Source: Stappia stellulata DSM 5886
GTDB lineage: Bacteria > Pseudomonadota > Alphaproteobacteria > Rhizobiales > Stappiaceae
Reading direction: 5' to 3'
DNA length: 64,000 nt
NCBI RefSeq assembly: GCF_000423705.1
Contig: NZ_AUIM01000010.1
Span: forward strand, 248,001-312,000
Shown: in pieces, positions 25,131 through 34,641 of the stretch
Numbering within the stretch: the stretch's first letter is position 1
How the letters are laid out: every line of letters starts with the position of its first letter
Program-made: the position numbers and the translations under genes
Notes under the pieces: generated by a model
The model's database searches: none
The model's input: only the letters and a program-made list of their open reading frames with translations
Told to the model about the DNA's origin: nothing

Positions 25131-25508
25131 ATGCCATTTGCCATCTGGTGCGTTTTCGCAGCCGCTCTTCTGCCGATCCTTTCGGCCTTCCCCGCCAAGC
25201 TTTCGAAGGACTTCGACAATGCGCGCCCGCGCGACCCGGAGTACTGGAAGAGCGGCTTTCGCGCGCGCGCGGCCAGCGCGCAGGCGAACGGTTTCGAGGC
25301 ATTCCCGATTTTCGCCGTCGCGATCATCGTCGGCCTTTGGCAGGGCGGCGATGCAATCTGGATCGACCGGCTCGCCGGGCTCTTCATCGGCGCGCGGCTG
25401 ATCTATGTGTTTTGTTACTGGAGCGACCGCGCCACCCCGCGCTCGCTCGCCTGGGCCGTCGGCTTCCTGTCGACCATCGCGATCTTCACCAGTCCGGTCT
25501 GGAGCTGA
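25131..25508 (+). CDS. MAPEG family membrane protein
   Basis: A 125-residue inner-membrane protein with four predicted hydrophobic segments. The loop KDFDNARPRDPEYWKSG and the segment QANGFEAFPIFAVAIIVG match bacterial MAPEG proteins (membrane-associated eicosanoid/glutathione metabolism family). Family members in eukaryotes use glutathione; the bacterial substrate is unknown. AGGAC precedes the ATG. Confidence 0.87.
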   Translation: MPFAIWCVFAAALLPILSAFPAKLSKDFDNARPRDPEYWKSGFRARAASAQANGFEAFPIFAVAIIVGLWQGGDAIWIDRLAGLFIGARLIYVFCYWSDRATPRSLAWAVGFLSTIAIFTSPVWS

Positions 25509-25840
25509 GGGCGAGCCGAGGCGCGCCGGACCGTTCGAGCCGGTAGACTTCGGCCTCGCTGTCGCCGGCCTCGCTGTCGAAATGCACGCGCGGCACGTGA
25601 TTCGCGGGCTGAAGCGGACCGCGGAACACCGCGTGCCTTGTCGCGTCAGTGCCCTGGCAATCGCGTCACCATCCAACCCAACCGCCTCCCGCGCGTCATC
25701 CTTTCCCGGATCCGCCTCCAAACACGGCGGGACGGCTTGCGTCGCCCGCACGGCTGCGTTGCGGCGTCCCGGCAGCAAAAAGCCGCCCCGAAGGACGGCT
25801 TTTCAAATGTCGGCATGGATGCCTGCGTGTGCGTCGCGCC
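25509..25840. other. Intergenic stretch between the MAPEG gene and sdhB
   Basis: 332 bases without a convincing gene. It contains the sdh terminator near 25781-25800. On the minus strand a 47-codon open frame (25486-25629, GTG start) runs into the MAPEG gene and ends there; its product is not recognised and it may be a gene remnant. No tRNA or repeat seen. Confidence 0.5.
25781..25800 (-). terminator. Terminator of the sdh operon
   Basis: Read on the minus strand this is an 8-pair stem (AGCCG and CC arms with one G-U wobble) closed by a TTCG tetraloop and followed by five T. It lies 40 bases past the sdhB stop. Confidence 0.85.
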
Positions 25841-26623
25841 TCAGACCCGGCGTTCGACCATCATCTTCTTGATCTCGGCGATGGCCTTGGCCGGGTTCAG
25901 GCCCTTGGGGCAGGCCTGCGAACAGTTCATGATCGTGTGGCAGCGGTAGAGGCGGAAAGGATCTTCCAGATCGTCGAGACGCTCGCCGGTTGCCTCGTCG
26001 CGGCTGTCGATCAGCCAGCGGTAGGCCTGCAGCAGAACGGCCGGGCCGAGGTAGCGGTCGCCGTTCCACCAGTAGCTCGGACAGGACGTCGAGCAGCAGG
26101 CGCAGAGGATGCACTCATAAAGCCCGTCGAGCTTGGCACGATCCTCGTGGGACTGGCGCCATTCCTTTTCCGGAGCCGGCGTCGTCGTCTTCAGCCAGGG
26201 CTCGATGGAGCGGTGCTGGGCGTAGAAGCGCGTCAGGTCCGGAACCAGATCCTTGACCACCGGCATGTGCGGCAGCGGATAGATCTTCACCGGCCCGGCG
26301 CCGATTTCTTCCATGCCCCGGGTGCAGGCCAGCGTATTGGTGCCGTCGATGTTCATCGCGCAGGAGCCGCAAATGCCTTCGCGGCAGGAGCGGCGGAAGG
26401 TCAGCGTCGGGTCGATCTTGTCCTTGATGTAGATCAGCCCGTCGAGCACCATCGGCCCGCAGTCTTCCTTGTCGATGAAATAGGTGTCGACGCGCGGATT
26501 GCGCCCGTCGTCCGGGTTCCAGCGGTAGATCCGGAACTCGTGCAGGTCGTTGGCGCCGGTCGGTTTGTCCCAGACCTTGCCTTCCGTTATCCGCGAGTTC
26601 TTGGGAAGCGTCAGCTGTACCAT
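25841..26623 (-). CDS. sdhB: Succinate dehydrogenase iron-sulfur subunit
   Basis: SdhB carries electrons from the flavoprotein to ubiquinone through three clusters. The 260-residue protein shows the [2Fe-2S] cysteines in [13 protein letters not shown], the [4Fe-4S] motif [15 protein letters not shown], and the [3Fe-4S] set with [11 protein letters not shown]. The ATG at 26623 begins [12 protein letters not shown]; longer in-frame starts run back into the upstream methyltransferase and lack similarity. Last gene of the operon, followed by a terminator. Confidence 0.98.
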   Translation of the reverse strand: MVQLTLPKNSRITEGKVWDKPTGANDLHEFRIYRWNPDDGRNPRVDTYFIDKEDCGPMVLDGLIYIKDKIDPTLTFRRSCREGICGSCAMNIDGTNTLACTRGMEEIGAGPVKIYPLPHMPVVKDLVPDLTRFYAQHRSIEPWLKTTTPAPEKEWRQSHEDRAKLDGLYECILCACCSTSCPSYWWNGDRYLGPAVLLQAYRWLIDSRDEATGERLDDLEDPFRLYRCHTIMNCSQACPKGLNPAKAIAEIKKMMVERRV

Positions 26624-26678
26624 CTTGTTTCGCTCCGCGTTTGGCCCGCCTTTGGCGGCGGCCTCGTCATCCGGATCT

Positions 26679-27524
26679 TCAGGCGCCGCGCCGGAAGATC
26701 GTGTTGTCCCTGGTCGCTCCGGCCGCATGATAGCCGCGGGCCTGAAGCTGTGAAATGCAATCGTCCTGCCAGTGCTCCCGGCAGTTGGTCTCCAGCAGGA
26801 TGGCGCCCGGAAGATCGTGGTCATCCAGTGCGCGCAGATACGGCAGAAGCGCCCGGTCCTCAAAACCCTCCACGTCGATCTTCAGCACATCGACGCGGGC
26901 AATGCGGTGGTCCGCCAGAATGTTGGCCAGCGGGCGCACCTGCACCGGACGGGACCGCCAGTCGCCGGCCCATTCGCCGGTCGTGAGGTCCCCAACCAGC
27001 GTTGCGAACCCGCAGTTCGACGGTTCGCTCCACAGATCCAGAACCTCGTCGCGGGCGCCGACCGCCACATTCTCCACCTCGACATCGCCCAGCTTGTTGG
27101 CGGCAAGATTGAAGGCAAGCTTCGCCGCCGTGTCGCTGTCGGCCTCGATCGCCAGCACCCTTGCGCCGCGGCGCGCGGCATCCAGGCTGTAGCTGCCAAC
27201 ATTGGCACCGATGTCGACAAACACGGTGCCTGGACGAAGCAGGTCGCCCAGCAGGCCGTGTTCGGCGCGTTCCGGCAGGCGTCCGCGGGCCATGATCTTG
27301 CGATCGTCGTAATTGGCCTCCGGATAAAGACGAAAGCGCAATCCCTCCGCCTCGCGGTCGAAGGGACCGCGATAATGACGGGCAACGAAGGCACGCACGC
27401 GCTTGCGCCAGCGCGGCGACAGTTCGTGCCGGTCGGCAAGCGCCCAGGCAAACCGTGCCCGCCCCCCGGCACGATAGGTGCCGAAGGGAGAGTTCACATC
27501 CGTTATCCGTGCCGGCATCGACAT
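26679..27524 (-). CDS. FkbM family SAM-dependent methyltransferase
   Basis: A 281-residue protein of the FkbM methyltransferase family. The SAM-binding motif I is [10 protein letters not shown] at about 101-110, acidic motif II ends VLAIEAD, and the family signature [13 protein letters not shown] lies near residue 210. FkbM-type enzymes O-methylate sugars or other hydroxyls; the substrate here is unknown. GAGAGGCGAAG precedes the ATG. It sits between sdhA and sdhB on the same strand (27 bases after sdhA, 55 before sdhB), so it should be co-transcribed with respiratory complex II genes without an obvious link in function. Confidence 0.9.
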   Translation of the reverse strand: MSMPARITDVNSPFGTYRAGGRARFAWALADRHELSPRWRKRVRAFVARHYRGPFDREAEGLRFRLYPEANYDDRKIMARGRLPERAEHGLLGDLLRPGTVFVDIGANVGSYSLDAARRGARVLAIEADSDTAAKLAFNLAANKLGDVEVENVAVGARDEVLDLWSEPSNCGFATLVGDLTTGEWAGDWRSRPVQVRPLANILADHRIARVDVLKIDVEGFEDRALLPYLRALDDHDLPGAILLETNCREHWQDDCISQLQARGYHAAGATRDNTIFRRGA

Positions 27525-27551
27525 GATGCTTCGCCTCTCGCCGGGCCGTCC

Positions 27552-29381
27552 TCAGTAGACGCGGGCCTTGGGCGCGATCTTCTTCGGATCGATGCCGCCT
27601 TCCTCGAGGGTCGTCAGCGGATCGGTGACGACGGCACGATAGTCGAGCGTCGTCTTGCCGTCCTCGGCGACCCAGGCGAGCGTGTGCTTGCGCCAGTCGT
27701 CGTCGTTGCGACCGCCCAGCGGACCGTCCTTGTAGTCCTCGCGGGCATGGGCGCCACGGCTTTCCTTGCGCGCCTCGGCGCCATAGACCGTGGTGATCGC
27801 GTTGGCCATCAGGTTCTCCAGCTCCAGCGTTTCCACCAGATCGGAGTTCCAGATCATCGAACGGTCGGTGACCTTGAGGTCGGACAGTTCGCCCCAGATC
27901 GCGGAAATACGCTCGCAGCCCTGCTTCAGGCTCTCCTGGGTGCGGAACACCGCCGCGTCTTCCTGCATCGCGCGCTGCATCTTCTCGCGCAGCTGCGCCG
28001 TCGGCGTCTTGCCGTCGGCATGGCGCAACTTGTCGAAGCGGGCCATGATCTTGTCGCAGGACGCTTCGTTCGGTGTCGGCACGGCCGTCTTCGGATCGAC
28101 GGTCTCCGCGGCGCGAATCGCCGCGGCGCGGCCGAAGACCACAAGGTCGATCAGCGAGTTGGAGCCAAGACGATTGGCGCCATGCACGGACGCACACCCC
28201 GCCTCGCCAACAGCCATCAGGCCGGGCTGGATCGCGTTCGGATCGTCCTTGGTCGGGTTCAGCACCTCGCCCCAGTAGTTCGTCGGGATGCCGCCCATGT
28301 TGTAGTGCACGGTCGGCAGAACCGGGATCGGCTCCTTGGTCACATCGACGCCGGCGAAGATCTTCGCCGATTCCGAGATACCCGGGAGACGCTCCCCGAG
28401 AATGTCCGGATCCAGATGATCGAGATGCAGGAAGATGTGGTCCTTGTCTTTGCCCACACCCCGGCCTTCGCGGATCTCCATGGTCATGCAGCGCGACACC
28501 ACGTCACGCGACGCCAGATCCTTGGCCGACGGAGCGTAGCGCTCCATGAAGCGCTCGCCCTCGGAGTTGACCAGATAGCCGCCCTCGCCGCGCGCGCCCT
28601 CGGTGATCAGGCAGCCTGCGCCATAAATGCCGGTCGGATGGAACTGGACGAACTCCATGTCCTGGAGCGGCAGGCCTGCGCGCGCCACCATGCCGCCGCC
28701 GTCGCCCGTGCAGGTATGCGCGGAGGTCGCGGAGAAATAGGCACGGCCGTAGCCGCCGGTCGCCAGCACCACCATCTTGGCGGAGAAGCGATGGATCGTG
28801 CCGTCGTCGAGGTTCCAGGCGATCACGCCCTGACACACACCGTCTTCCGACATGATCAGGTCGAGCGCGAAATACTCGATGTAGAATTCCGCGTTGTTCT
28901 TCAGCGACTGGCCGTAGAGCGTGTGCAGGATGGCATGACCGGTGCGGTCGGCCGCGGCGCAGGTGCGCTGCACGGGCGGACCGTCGCCGTAATTCTGCAT
29001 GTGACCGCCGAAGGGACGCTGATAGATGCGTCCGTCCTCGGTGCGCGAGAAGGGCACGCCGTAATGCTCCAGCTCGTAGACCGCTTTGGGGGCTTCGCGG
29101 GCGAGATACTCCATCGCGTCGGTATCGCCGAGCCAGTCGGAGCCCTTGACGGTGTCGTACATGTGCCACTGCCAGCTGTCGGGCGTCATGTTCTGAAGGC
29201 TGGCGGCAATGCCGCCCTGCGCCGCGACCGTATGCGAGCGGGTGGGGAACACCTTGGAAATACAGGCGGTTCTCAGGCCCTGTTCGGCCATGCCAAGCGT
29301 TGCCCTGAGGCCCGCGCCACCGGCTCCGACCACCACAACGTCATAGCTGTGATCGACGAAGGAATAGGCTTGTCCTGACAT
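27552..29381 (-). CDS. sdhA: Succinate dehydrogenase flavoprotein subunit
   Basis: SdhA oxidises succinate to fumarate with covalently bound FAD. The 609-residue protein has the dinucleotide loop [14 protein letters not shown] at about 15-28, the flavinylation histidine in [10 protein letters not shown] (H50), and catalytic-region motifs HPTGIYG and [19 protein letters not shown]. It starts five bases after sdhD ends. Family-length and complete. Confidence 0.99.
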   Translation of the reverse strand: MSGQAYSFVDHSYDVVVVGAGGAGLRATLGMAEQGLRTACISKVFPTRSHTVAAQGGIAASLQNMTPDSWQWHMYDTVKGSDWLGDTDAMEYLAREAPKAVYELEHYGVPFSRTEDGRIYQRPFGGHMQNYGDGPPVQRTCAAADRTGHAILHTLYGQSLKNNAEFYIEYFALDLIMSEDGVCQGVIAWNLDDGTIHRFSAKMVVLATGGYGRAYFSATSAHTCTGDGGGMVARAGLPLQDMEFVQFHPTGIYGAGCLITEGARGEGGYLVNSEGERFMERYAPSAKDLASRDVVSRCMTMEIREGRGVGKDKDHIFLHLDHLDPDILGERLPGISESAKIFAGVDVTKEPIPVLPTVHYNMGGIPTNYWGEVLNPTKDDPNAIQPGLMAVGEAGCASVHGANRLGSNSLIDLVVFGRAAAIRAAETVDPKTAVPTPNEASCDKIMARFDKLRHADGKTPTAQLREKMQRAMQEDAAVFRTQESLKQGCERISAIWGELSDLKVTDRSMIWNSDLVETLELENLMANAITTVYGAEARKESRGAHAREDYKDGPLGGRNDDDWRKHTLAWVAEDGKTTLDYRAVVTDPLTTLEEGGIDPKKIAPKARVY

Positions 29382-29385
29382 GTAT

Positions 29386-29769
29386 TCAGCCTCCGAAGCT
29401 GATTTTGAGAACGGCGAACACCGATGCGAGGCCGATGAACGTCGAAAAGAAGATATTGCCCATCAGGGCGAGGAATTTCAGGCCTTCGCCGTGAATGTAG
29501 TCCTCGATGATCACCTGCATGCCGAGCTTCATGTGATAGACGGCGGACAGGATCACGAGGAGCAGGACGATCGCGACGAGCGGATTTCCCAGCGCTGCGG
29601 AAACGCTCGCGTAATCGCTGCCCTGGAGCGCGACCACGAGGACCACGAAAAAGGAAATCAGCACCACATTGGCCACGGCGGTGACCCGCTGGCGCCAGAA
29701 ATGGGAGGTTCCGTCCTTGGCCGAGCCAAGACCGCGAACCCGGCCGAGAGGCGTGCGCATATCAGTCAT
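29386..29769 (-). CDS. sdhD: Succinate dehydrogenase membrane anchor subunit D
   Basis: A 127-residue membrane protein with three hydrophobic helices. The segment [22 protein letters not shown] carries the conserved histidine and Asp-Tyr of the heme b/quinone site. AGGGAGATG precedes the ATG at 29769. It lies between sdhC and sdhA. Confidence 0.95.
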   Translation of the reverse strand: MTDMRTPLGRVRGLGSAKDGTSHFWRQRVTAVANVVLISFFVVLVVALQGSDYASVSAALGNPLVAIVLLLVILSAVYHMKLGMQVIIEDYIHGEGLKFLALMGNIFFSTFIGLASVFAVLKISFGG

Positions 29770-29782
29770 CGTCTCATCTCCC

Positions 29783-30181
29783 TCAGCGAACCGCGTAGCC
29801 GATGACCCATAGAAGGATCGTGACCGCGACGGAGCCGATGATCGTTGCACGGGCAAGCCACTCACGGGCTTCGGTTCCGAAGCCGTGCCCCATGTCCCAG
29901 ATGAAATGGCGAAGGCCGCCGAGCATGTGATGGATCAGCGCCCAGGTGAAGCCGAACAGCACCAGCCGGCCGAGGAAGGAGCCGAAAATTCCGTTCACGA
30001 ATTCGAAATAGGCCGGTCCGGCCGCGGCGGACACCAGCCACCAGGCGACAAGGATCGTGCCGAAGTACAGCGCCGCACCCGTGATGCGGTGCAGGATCGA
30101 CATGACCATGGTCATGATGGGCTTGTAAATCTGGATATGCGGCGACAGTGGCCTGCTGTTTTTCATCCCGACATCCGACAT
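29783..30181 (-). CDS. sdhC: Succinate dehydrogenase cytochrome b556 subunit
   Basis: A 132-residue membrane anchor with the family start [20 protein letters not shown], the HRITG motif, and the heme-ligand region [14 protein letters not shown]. Three transmembrane helices are predicted. First gene of the operon sdhC-sdhD-sdhA-fkbM-sdhB; a TTTACGTAA motif lies 34-42 bases upstream of the ATG. Confidence 0.96.
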   Translation of the reverse strand: MSDVGMKNSRPLSPHIQIYKPIMTMVMSILHRITGAALYFGTILVAWWLVSAAAGPAYFEFVNGIFGSFLGRLVLFGFTWALIHHMLGGLRHFIWDMGHGFGTEAREWLARATIIGSVAVTILLWVIGYAVR

Positions 30182-30214
30182 GGGTTGTTCTCCCGTCTCC
30201 CCGATCGCCTCACG

Positions 30215-30223
30215 CTTACGTAA
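30215..30223 (-). promoter_or_regulatory. TTTACGTAA motif upstream of sdhC
   Basis: On the minus strand the 178-bp gap upstream of sdhC contains TTTACGTAA, the same 9-mer and orientation as upstream of mdh. The adjacent GTTATAGCTAACG could be part of the promoter. Role as a shared operator is an inference. Confidence 0.4.
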
Positions 30224-30359
30224 ACGTTAGCTATAACAGGGCCTTGTATCCCAGCCTTCTAACCCCATCGCAGCGGAACGTCAAAATATCCTATCGGCCA
30301 AGACGGATACGGATTGGAAACGGCAGGCCGGCGCCGGCCGGGAGGTCGAAGGCCGGCGG

Positions 30360-31040
30360 TCAGAGCGGACGCGGACGAGATGACCTATAGGTAAGGCGCT
30401 TGTAGAGATGCAGCATCATCACGGTCGCGAAGATCGGCGTCAGCAGGTTGAGAAAGGGAATCGCCAGAAATCCGGCAATCGCGAGACCGGAGAGGAAAAC
30501 GGTCGTGGAATGGGCGCGGCGAAACGCACGCGCCTCCACCGCCGACATGTGCCGCATTGCGGCGAACTCGAAGAATTCGCGTCCGAGCAGATAGCCGTTG
30601 ACGACAAAGAAGGCGATCAGATTGACGCCCGGAATCAACAGCAGAAACAGCGCGAAAATATTGCCGAGAATGACCACGCCGGTGAACTTGATCGCCTGCG
30701 GAATCGCCTCGGAAAGCGGCATAGCACGCCCCGGAGGATCCCGCGGATAGCTTCTCCGTTCGACAACCTCGGCAATATCGTCTTGCAGGATGCCCGCGAT
30801 CACCGCCGTGACAGGGGCGACGAGATACCCGAGCACGAAGATCGCACCGATACCGGTGAGCAGCGACAGCACCGTTTCCAGCCACGGATACGGCAGCGTC
30901 ACCAGTGTGGCCACCGCGCCGTTCAGCGCCACCCAGACCAGCAGGAGCAGGAGCAGCGTATAGCCAAGCGTCTTCCAGAAGATCGCGCGCAGCGGCTGTT
31001 CGAAGATCTGGGTGAGCGCGGTGAGCGCGGAGGAAATCAT
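30360..31040 (-). CDS. CysZ/EI24-type membrane protein
   Basis: A 226-residue integral membrane protein with about six hydrophobic segments. The N-terminal start MISSALTALTQIFEQPLRAIFWKTL and the conserved segments GYLVAPVTAVIAGILQDDIA and NGYLLGREFFEFAAMRH fit the EI24/CysZ family. E. coli CysZ takes up sulfate; many alphaproteobacterial members are untested, and no sulfate genes are nearby, so the substrate is uncertain. Confidence 0.82.
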   Translation of the reverse strand: MISSALTALTQIFEQPLRAIFWKTLGYTLLLLLLVWVALNGAVATLVTLPYPWLETVLSLLTGIGAIFVLGYLVAPVTAVIAGILQDDIAEVVERRSYPRDPPGRAMPLSEAIPQAIKFTGVVILGNIFALFLLLIPGVNLIAFFVVNGYLLGREFFEFAAMRHMSAVEARAFRRAHSTTVFLSGLAIAGFLAIPFLNLLTPIFATVMMLHLYKRLTYRSSRPRPL

Positions 31041-31118
31041 GTCGGTCGGGCGTCCTGGTTCTCTGTCGTGTCCACCCGCTTCAGGTAGGTCGCGGGGCGC
31101 TTCCGCACAAGCCGCGTG

Positions 31119-32060
31119 TCACGCCGCCTCGACCCAGGAACGAATCAGCCAGTGTGCGATGGACAGCGGCGGCGGGATCTTCAGCCCGTCCGGGTGCCTG
31201 TCCTCCAGCATCGCCCGCGTTTCGTCGCGCGAGAACCAGCGACAGGCCTCCAGTTCGGTTTCGTCCATGCGGATCTCGGTGCTTTCGGCACGCCCCTCGC
31301 AGCCGATCATCAGCGAGGCGGGGAAGGGCCAGGGCTGGCTCGCGCGATAGCCGACGGCGCCGACATGAACGCCCGCCTCTTCCATCACCTCGCGCCGCAC
31401 CGCTTCCTCGATGGTCTCGCCCGGCTCGATGAAGCCCGCAAGGGTGGAGAACACCCCCTCCGGCAGGCGCGGCGGACGGCCCATCAGACAGCGCTCGCCG
31501 TCGGTGACGAGCATGATCGCCACCGGATCGGTGCGCGGGAAATGCAAGCCGCCGCAAGACGCGCAGTCGCGGCGATAGCCGCCCTGGGTCATGGCGCTTG
31601 GGGCGCCGCAGCGCGAACAGAAGCGGTGCGTGTCATGCCAGTGCAGAAGCGCGCTCGCCTGCGCCAGAAGTCCCAGATACCCGGAAGGCAAGACGCCTTG
31701 TACGGCGAGCGAGCGTGTGTCGATGCACTTCAGATCGGGATGAGCGGCCTCGATCTCTTCCACCGTGCGCGACACGGGAACGGCGAAGACCGGCGCGGTG
31801 TCCGGATCGCCGAAGCCGAGGAGGATCGTCTCATCGCCACGCATGACGAGGGCATCACCGAGCGCGCGCCCATGCAGCAGCTCGAGCCGACCGTTCGCGA
31901 CGTCGAGCACCGGGCGCCCTTCGCTGACGAACAGAAAGCGGGCATTCGCCGCGCCGCGATGCGCCTCGAACCAGGCGGCATCGCCCCGATGCTCGGACTG
32001 GCGCTCGAGCGGATTTCCCGTGAAGGCGAAACCGAAGCCGGTCTGCGGCAGGTCGTTCAT
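31119..32060 (-). CDS. nudC: NAD+ diphosphatase (NADH pyrophosphatase)
   Basis: A 313-residue Nudix hydrolase that cleaves NAD(H) to NMN(H) and AMP, and removes NAD caps from RNA in bacteria studied. It has a zinc ribbon (CSRCG and CASCG), and a Nudix box beginning GFIEPGETIEEAV and continuing to REVMEEAGV. The SQPWPFPASLM motif, which marks the NudC subfamily, follows. The ATG at 32060 is preferred; the longer frame upstream overlaps the HIT gene without similarity. Confidence 0.96.
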   Translation of the reverse strand: MNDLPQTGFGFAFTGNPLERQSEHRGDAAWFEAHRGAANARFLFVSEGRPVLDVANGRLELLHGRALGDALVMRGDETILLGFGDPDTAPVFAVPVSRTVEEIEAAHPDLKCIDTRSLAVQGVLPSGYLGLLAQASALLHWHDTHRFCSRCGAPSAMTQGGYRRDCASCGGLHFPRTDPVAIMLVTDGERCLMGRPPRLPEGVFSTLAGFIEPGETIEEAVRREVMEEAGVHVGAVGYRASQPWPFPASLMIGCEGRAESTEIRMDETELEACRWFSRDETRAMLEDRHPDGLKIPPPLSIAHWLIRSWVEAA

Positions 32061-32109
32061 GAAGACGGTCCTTGTGTCCCGGCGTGTCCCGACGCAGGGC
32101 GAAAACGGG

Positions 32110-32529
32110 TCACCGGTTTGCCCCGGCGATTGCCTGTGCAAGCCGCTCCGCCAGATCGCGCCCGCTATCGGGGGCATAGGGCTCGGCCGCACCGCTGCCC
32201 CAGACCGGCCCCGGCCAGGCGGCGTCGCCAACGAACCGGGCGACGATATGCACATGGAGCTGCGGAACCATGTTGCCCAGCGCCCCGACATTGAGCTTGT
32301 CGCAGCCGCTGACCGCTTTCAGCGCCTTGCTCGCGCCGGCGATTTCCTCGATCAGCCGCAGCCGGTCGTCGGCGCCAAGGTCGACAAGCTCGGTCACGCC
32401 GGCGCGCTTGGGAACGAGCAGCAGCCAGGGGTAGCGCGCATCGTTCATCAGCCGGACGGTGCACAGGTCGAGATCGAGGACAGCCAGGCTGTCGCCGGCA
32501 AGGCGATGGTCGAGGGTAAAGTCGGACAT
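32110..32529 (-). CDS. HIT domain protein
   Basis: A 139-residue member of the histidine triad nucleotide-binding superfamily. The motif MVPQLHVHIVARF aligns with the H-x-H-x-H-x-x signature with Gln at the first position, a variant I recognise in this alphaproteobacterial subgroup. The last histidine, normally the nucleophile, is kept. The likely reaction is hydrolysis of dinucleoside polyphosphates or AMP conjugates, unproven. Lies 49 bases upstream of nudC on the same strand, forming a possible nucleotide-pyrophosphate pair. Confidence 0.86.
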   Translation of the reverse strand: MSDFTLDHRLAGDSLAVLDLDLCTVRLMNDARYPWLLLVPKRAGVTELVDLGADDRLRLIEEIAGASKALKAVSGCDKLNVGALGNMVPQLHVHIVARFVGDAAWPGPVWGSGAAEPYAPDSGRDLAERLAQAIAGANR

Positions 32530-32696
32530 GTGCGGTTCCCCGGCCGGACGGCGTTTGATGATGGCGGCACTATACAAGCGCCGCGCAGCGGCACCACCCC
32601 CGTCGCGGTCAAACAAACGACAGCCGTTGACGCCTTCGCCCTTCCGTTGCATCCAAATCCCCTGGGGCATGACAGCCACCGGGGAGGATCGCATCG

Positions 32697-34334
32697 ATGC
32701 TGAGCGACGCACAGACCTACGAAGAGCTTCTCGCCCGCTTCCAGTGGCAGGTGCCGGCGCATTACAACATCGGCGTCGACATCTGCGACAAATGGGCAAG
32801 GCGCGAGCCCGACCGCCCGGCGCTGATCTGCATTTCCGAGGACGGCGCACGCGAAGAGGTGACCTACGGCGACCTCATGGCGCTGTCCAACCGCATCGCC
32901 AATGCCTTTGCCGCCGACGGCGTGACGCGGGGCGACCGGGTCGCCATCCTGCTGCCGCAGGCGAAGGAGACGGCCGCGGCCCATATCGCGGTCCACAAGC
33001 TCGGCGCGATCTCCATTCCGCTGTTCATGCTGTTCGGCGACGAGGCGCTCGCCTTCCGTCTTGGCGATTCCGGGGCGAAAGCCGTCGTCACCAACGCAAC
33101 CGGGGCCGCCAAGCTTCACGCCATCCGCGCGCAGCTGCCGGATCTGGCAAGGACCTACACCATCGACGGCGCGCAGCCGGGAACCACCGACCTGCATGCC
33201 GCCCTCGCCGACCAGCCGGACAGCTTTACGCCCGTCGACACGCATGCCGACGATCCGGCGATCCTGATCTACACCTCCGGCACCACCGGCCAGCCCAAGG
33301 GCGCGCTGCATGCCCATCGCGTTCTGCTCGGCCATCTTCCGGGCGTCGAGATGAGCCACGACCTGTTTCCGCAGATTGGCGACCGGATCTGGACGCCGGC
33401 CGACTGGGCCTGGATCGGCGGACTGCTCGATGTGCTGATGCCGGCCCTTCATCACGGGGTCTGTGTCGTTGCCTGCCGCTTCGCGAAATTTACAGCCGAG
33501 GCCGCCTTCGAGTTGATGGCCAGGGAAAAGGTGCGCAACGCCTTCCTGCCGCCAACGGCGCTGAAGATGATGCGCGCCCACGGCGATCCGGACCCGTCCC
33601 TTCCCCTTGAGATGCGCACCGTCGCCAGCGGCGGCGAGACGCTCGGCACGGAGTTGCTCGACTGGGGGCGGCGGGTGTTCGGCGTGACGATCAACGAGTT
33701 CTACGGCCAGACCGAGTGCAACATGATCGTCTCCTCCTGCGCCGCGATCATGCCGCCGCACCCCGGTATCATGGGCCGGGCGGTCCCCGGCCATGACGTG
33801 CGGATCGTCGACGGGTCCGGCACGCCGGTCGCCGATGGCCAGGAGGGCAACATCGGTGTGAAGCGCGGCGATCCGGTGATGTTCCTGCGCTACTGGAACA
33901 ACCCGAAAGCCACCGAGGCGAAGTTCGCCGGCGACTTTCTGCTGACCGGCGACCGGGGCGTGCGCGACGCCGACGGCTGGCTCCGTTTCGTCGGACGCGA
34001 CGACGACGTCATTACCTCCGCCGGCTACCGGATCGGCCCGGGCGAGATCGAGGACTGCCTGATCGGCCATGCCGCCGTCAGCATGGCCGGCGTTGTCGGC
34101 AAGCCCGACCCGCAGCGCACGGAAATCGTCAAGGCCTATGTCGTGCTCGCCGAAGGGGTCGATCCAAGCGGCGATCTGGCGCGCGAGCTGCAAGAGTTCG
34201 TCAAAGTGAAGCTCGCAGCCCATGAATACCCGCGCGAGATCGCTTTCGTCGACACGCTGCCGATGACGACGACGGGCAAGATCATCCGCAAGGAGCTGAG
34301 GCAGCGCGCCGCGCGAGAGACAGACGGCGCGTGA
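32697..34334 (+). CDS. Acyl-CoA synthetase (AMP-forming)
   Basis: A 545-residue ANL-superfamily ligase. Motifs in order: P-loop IYTSGTTGQPKG (about 198-209), adenylate-binding YGQTECN, GDRGVRDADGWL, and the C-terminal catalytic lysine in TTTGKIIRKEL. The sequence is close to acetyl/propionyl or medium-chain acyl-CoA synthetases; the acyl chain length cannot be read with confidence. GGGGAGGA lies 8 bases before the ATG. Single gene, divergent from the HIT gene. Confidence 0.9.
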   Translation: MLSDAQTYEELLARFQWQVPAHYNIGVDICDKWARREPDRPALICISEDGAREEVTYGDLMALSNRIANAFAADGVTRGDRVAILLPQAKETAAAHIAVHKLGAISIPLFMLFGDEALAFRLGDSGAKAVVTNATGAAKLHAIRAQLPDLARTYTIDGAQPGTTDLHAALADQPDSFTPVDTHADDPAILIYTSGTTGQPKGALHAHRVLLGHLPGVEMSHDLFPQIGDRIWTPADWAWIGGLLDVLMPALHHGVCVVACRFAKFTAEAAFELMAREKVRNAFLPPTALKMMRAHGDPDPSLPLEMRTVASGGETLGTELLDWGRRVFGVTINEFYGQTECNMIVSSCAAIMPPHPGIMGRAVPGHDVRIVDGSGTPVADGQEGNIGVKRGDPVMFLRYWNNPKATEAKFAGDFLLTGDRGVRDADGWLRFVGRDDDVITSAGYRIGPGEIEDCLIGHAAVSMAGVVGKPDPQRTEIVKAYVVLAEGVDPSGDLARELQEFVKVKLAAHEYPREIAFVDTLPMTTTGKIIRKELRQRAARETDGA

Positions 34335-34354
34335 CCCCGGCCCAGGATTTTTCC

Positions 34355-34383
34355 TTGCAACGCAGGCGCGGAATCGACATATA
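34355..34383 (+). promoter_or_regulatory. Probable sigma-70 promoter of the SRP RNA
   Basis: TTGCAA (34355-34360) and CATATA (34378-34383) are separated by 17 bases and placed six bases before the 5' end of the SRP RNA at 34390. Confidence 0.55.
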
Positions 34384-34389
34384 GGGCGC

Positions 34390-34485
34390 GGGAGGTTGGT
34401 GGTGGACGAGCCACTCGCCAACCGGGTCAGGTCCGGAAGGAAGCAGCCCCAACGAGTCGGGCACGGGTCACCGTGCCAGCCTCCC
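34390..34485 (+). ncRNA. ffs: Signal recognition particle RNA (4.5S, small bacterial type)
   Basis: A 96-base RNA whose ends pair (GGGAGG with CCTCCC). The apical part holds the SRP-specific GGTCAGGTCCGGAAGGAAGCAG segment broken into its symmetric and asymmetric loops and the GGAA tetraloop, which bind the Ffh M domain. The RNA guides nascent membrane proteins to FtsY. The position just upstream of dnaX is conserved in many proteobacteria. Confidence 0.95.
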
Positions 34486-34641
34486 ACCCTTTCCCTTTCA
34501 GCTGTTGAAACGTCTTCCGTGTCGTGTCCTCGCGCCGGCAGGGCGGCATTTGCCGTTTTCCCTTCGCACACGCACAAGAAAACGCGGACAGGAACGGAAT
34601 AGCCCTCAACATGGGCGCCCCGCAGGTTTAAGCTGACCGGC

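Noticed and set aside
25486-25629. 47-codon minus-strand frame with a protein-like composition between the MAPEG gene and sdhB
   Set aside because: It overlaps the end of the MAPEG gene, starts with GTG without a ribosome site and its product is not recognised. It may be a remnant, but I cannot support it as a gene.
32110-32529. Loss of the first His in the HIT triad
   Set aside because: Gln at this position is a subgroup feature I recognise, and the nucleophile His is kept, so I do not treat it as decay.
34530-34565. Small hairpin with TTTT after the SRP RNA
   Set aside because: The stem is only about four base pairs, too weak to call a terminator; end of the SRP RNA may be made by processing.
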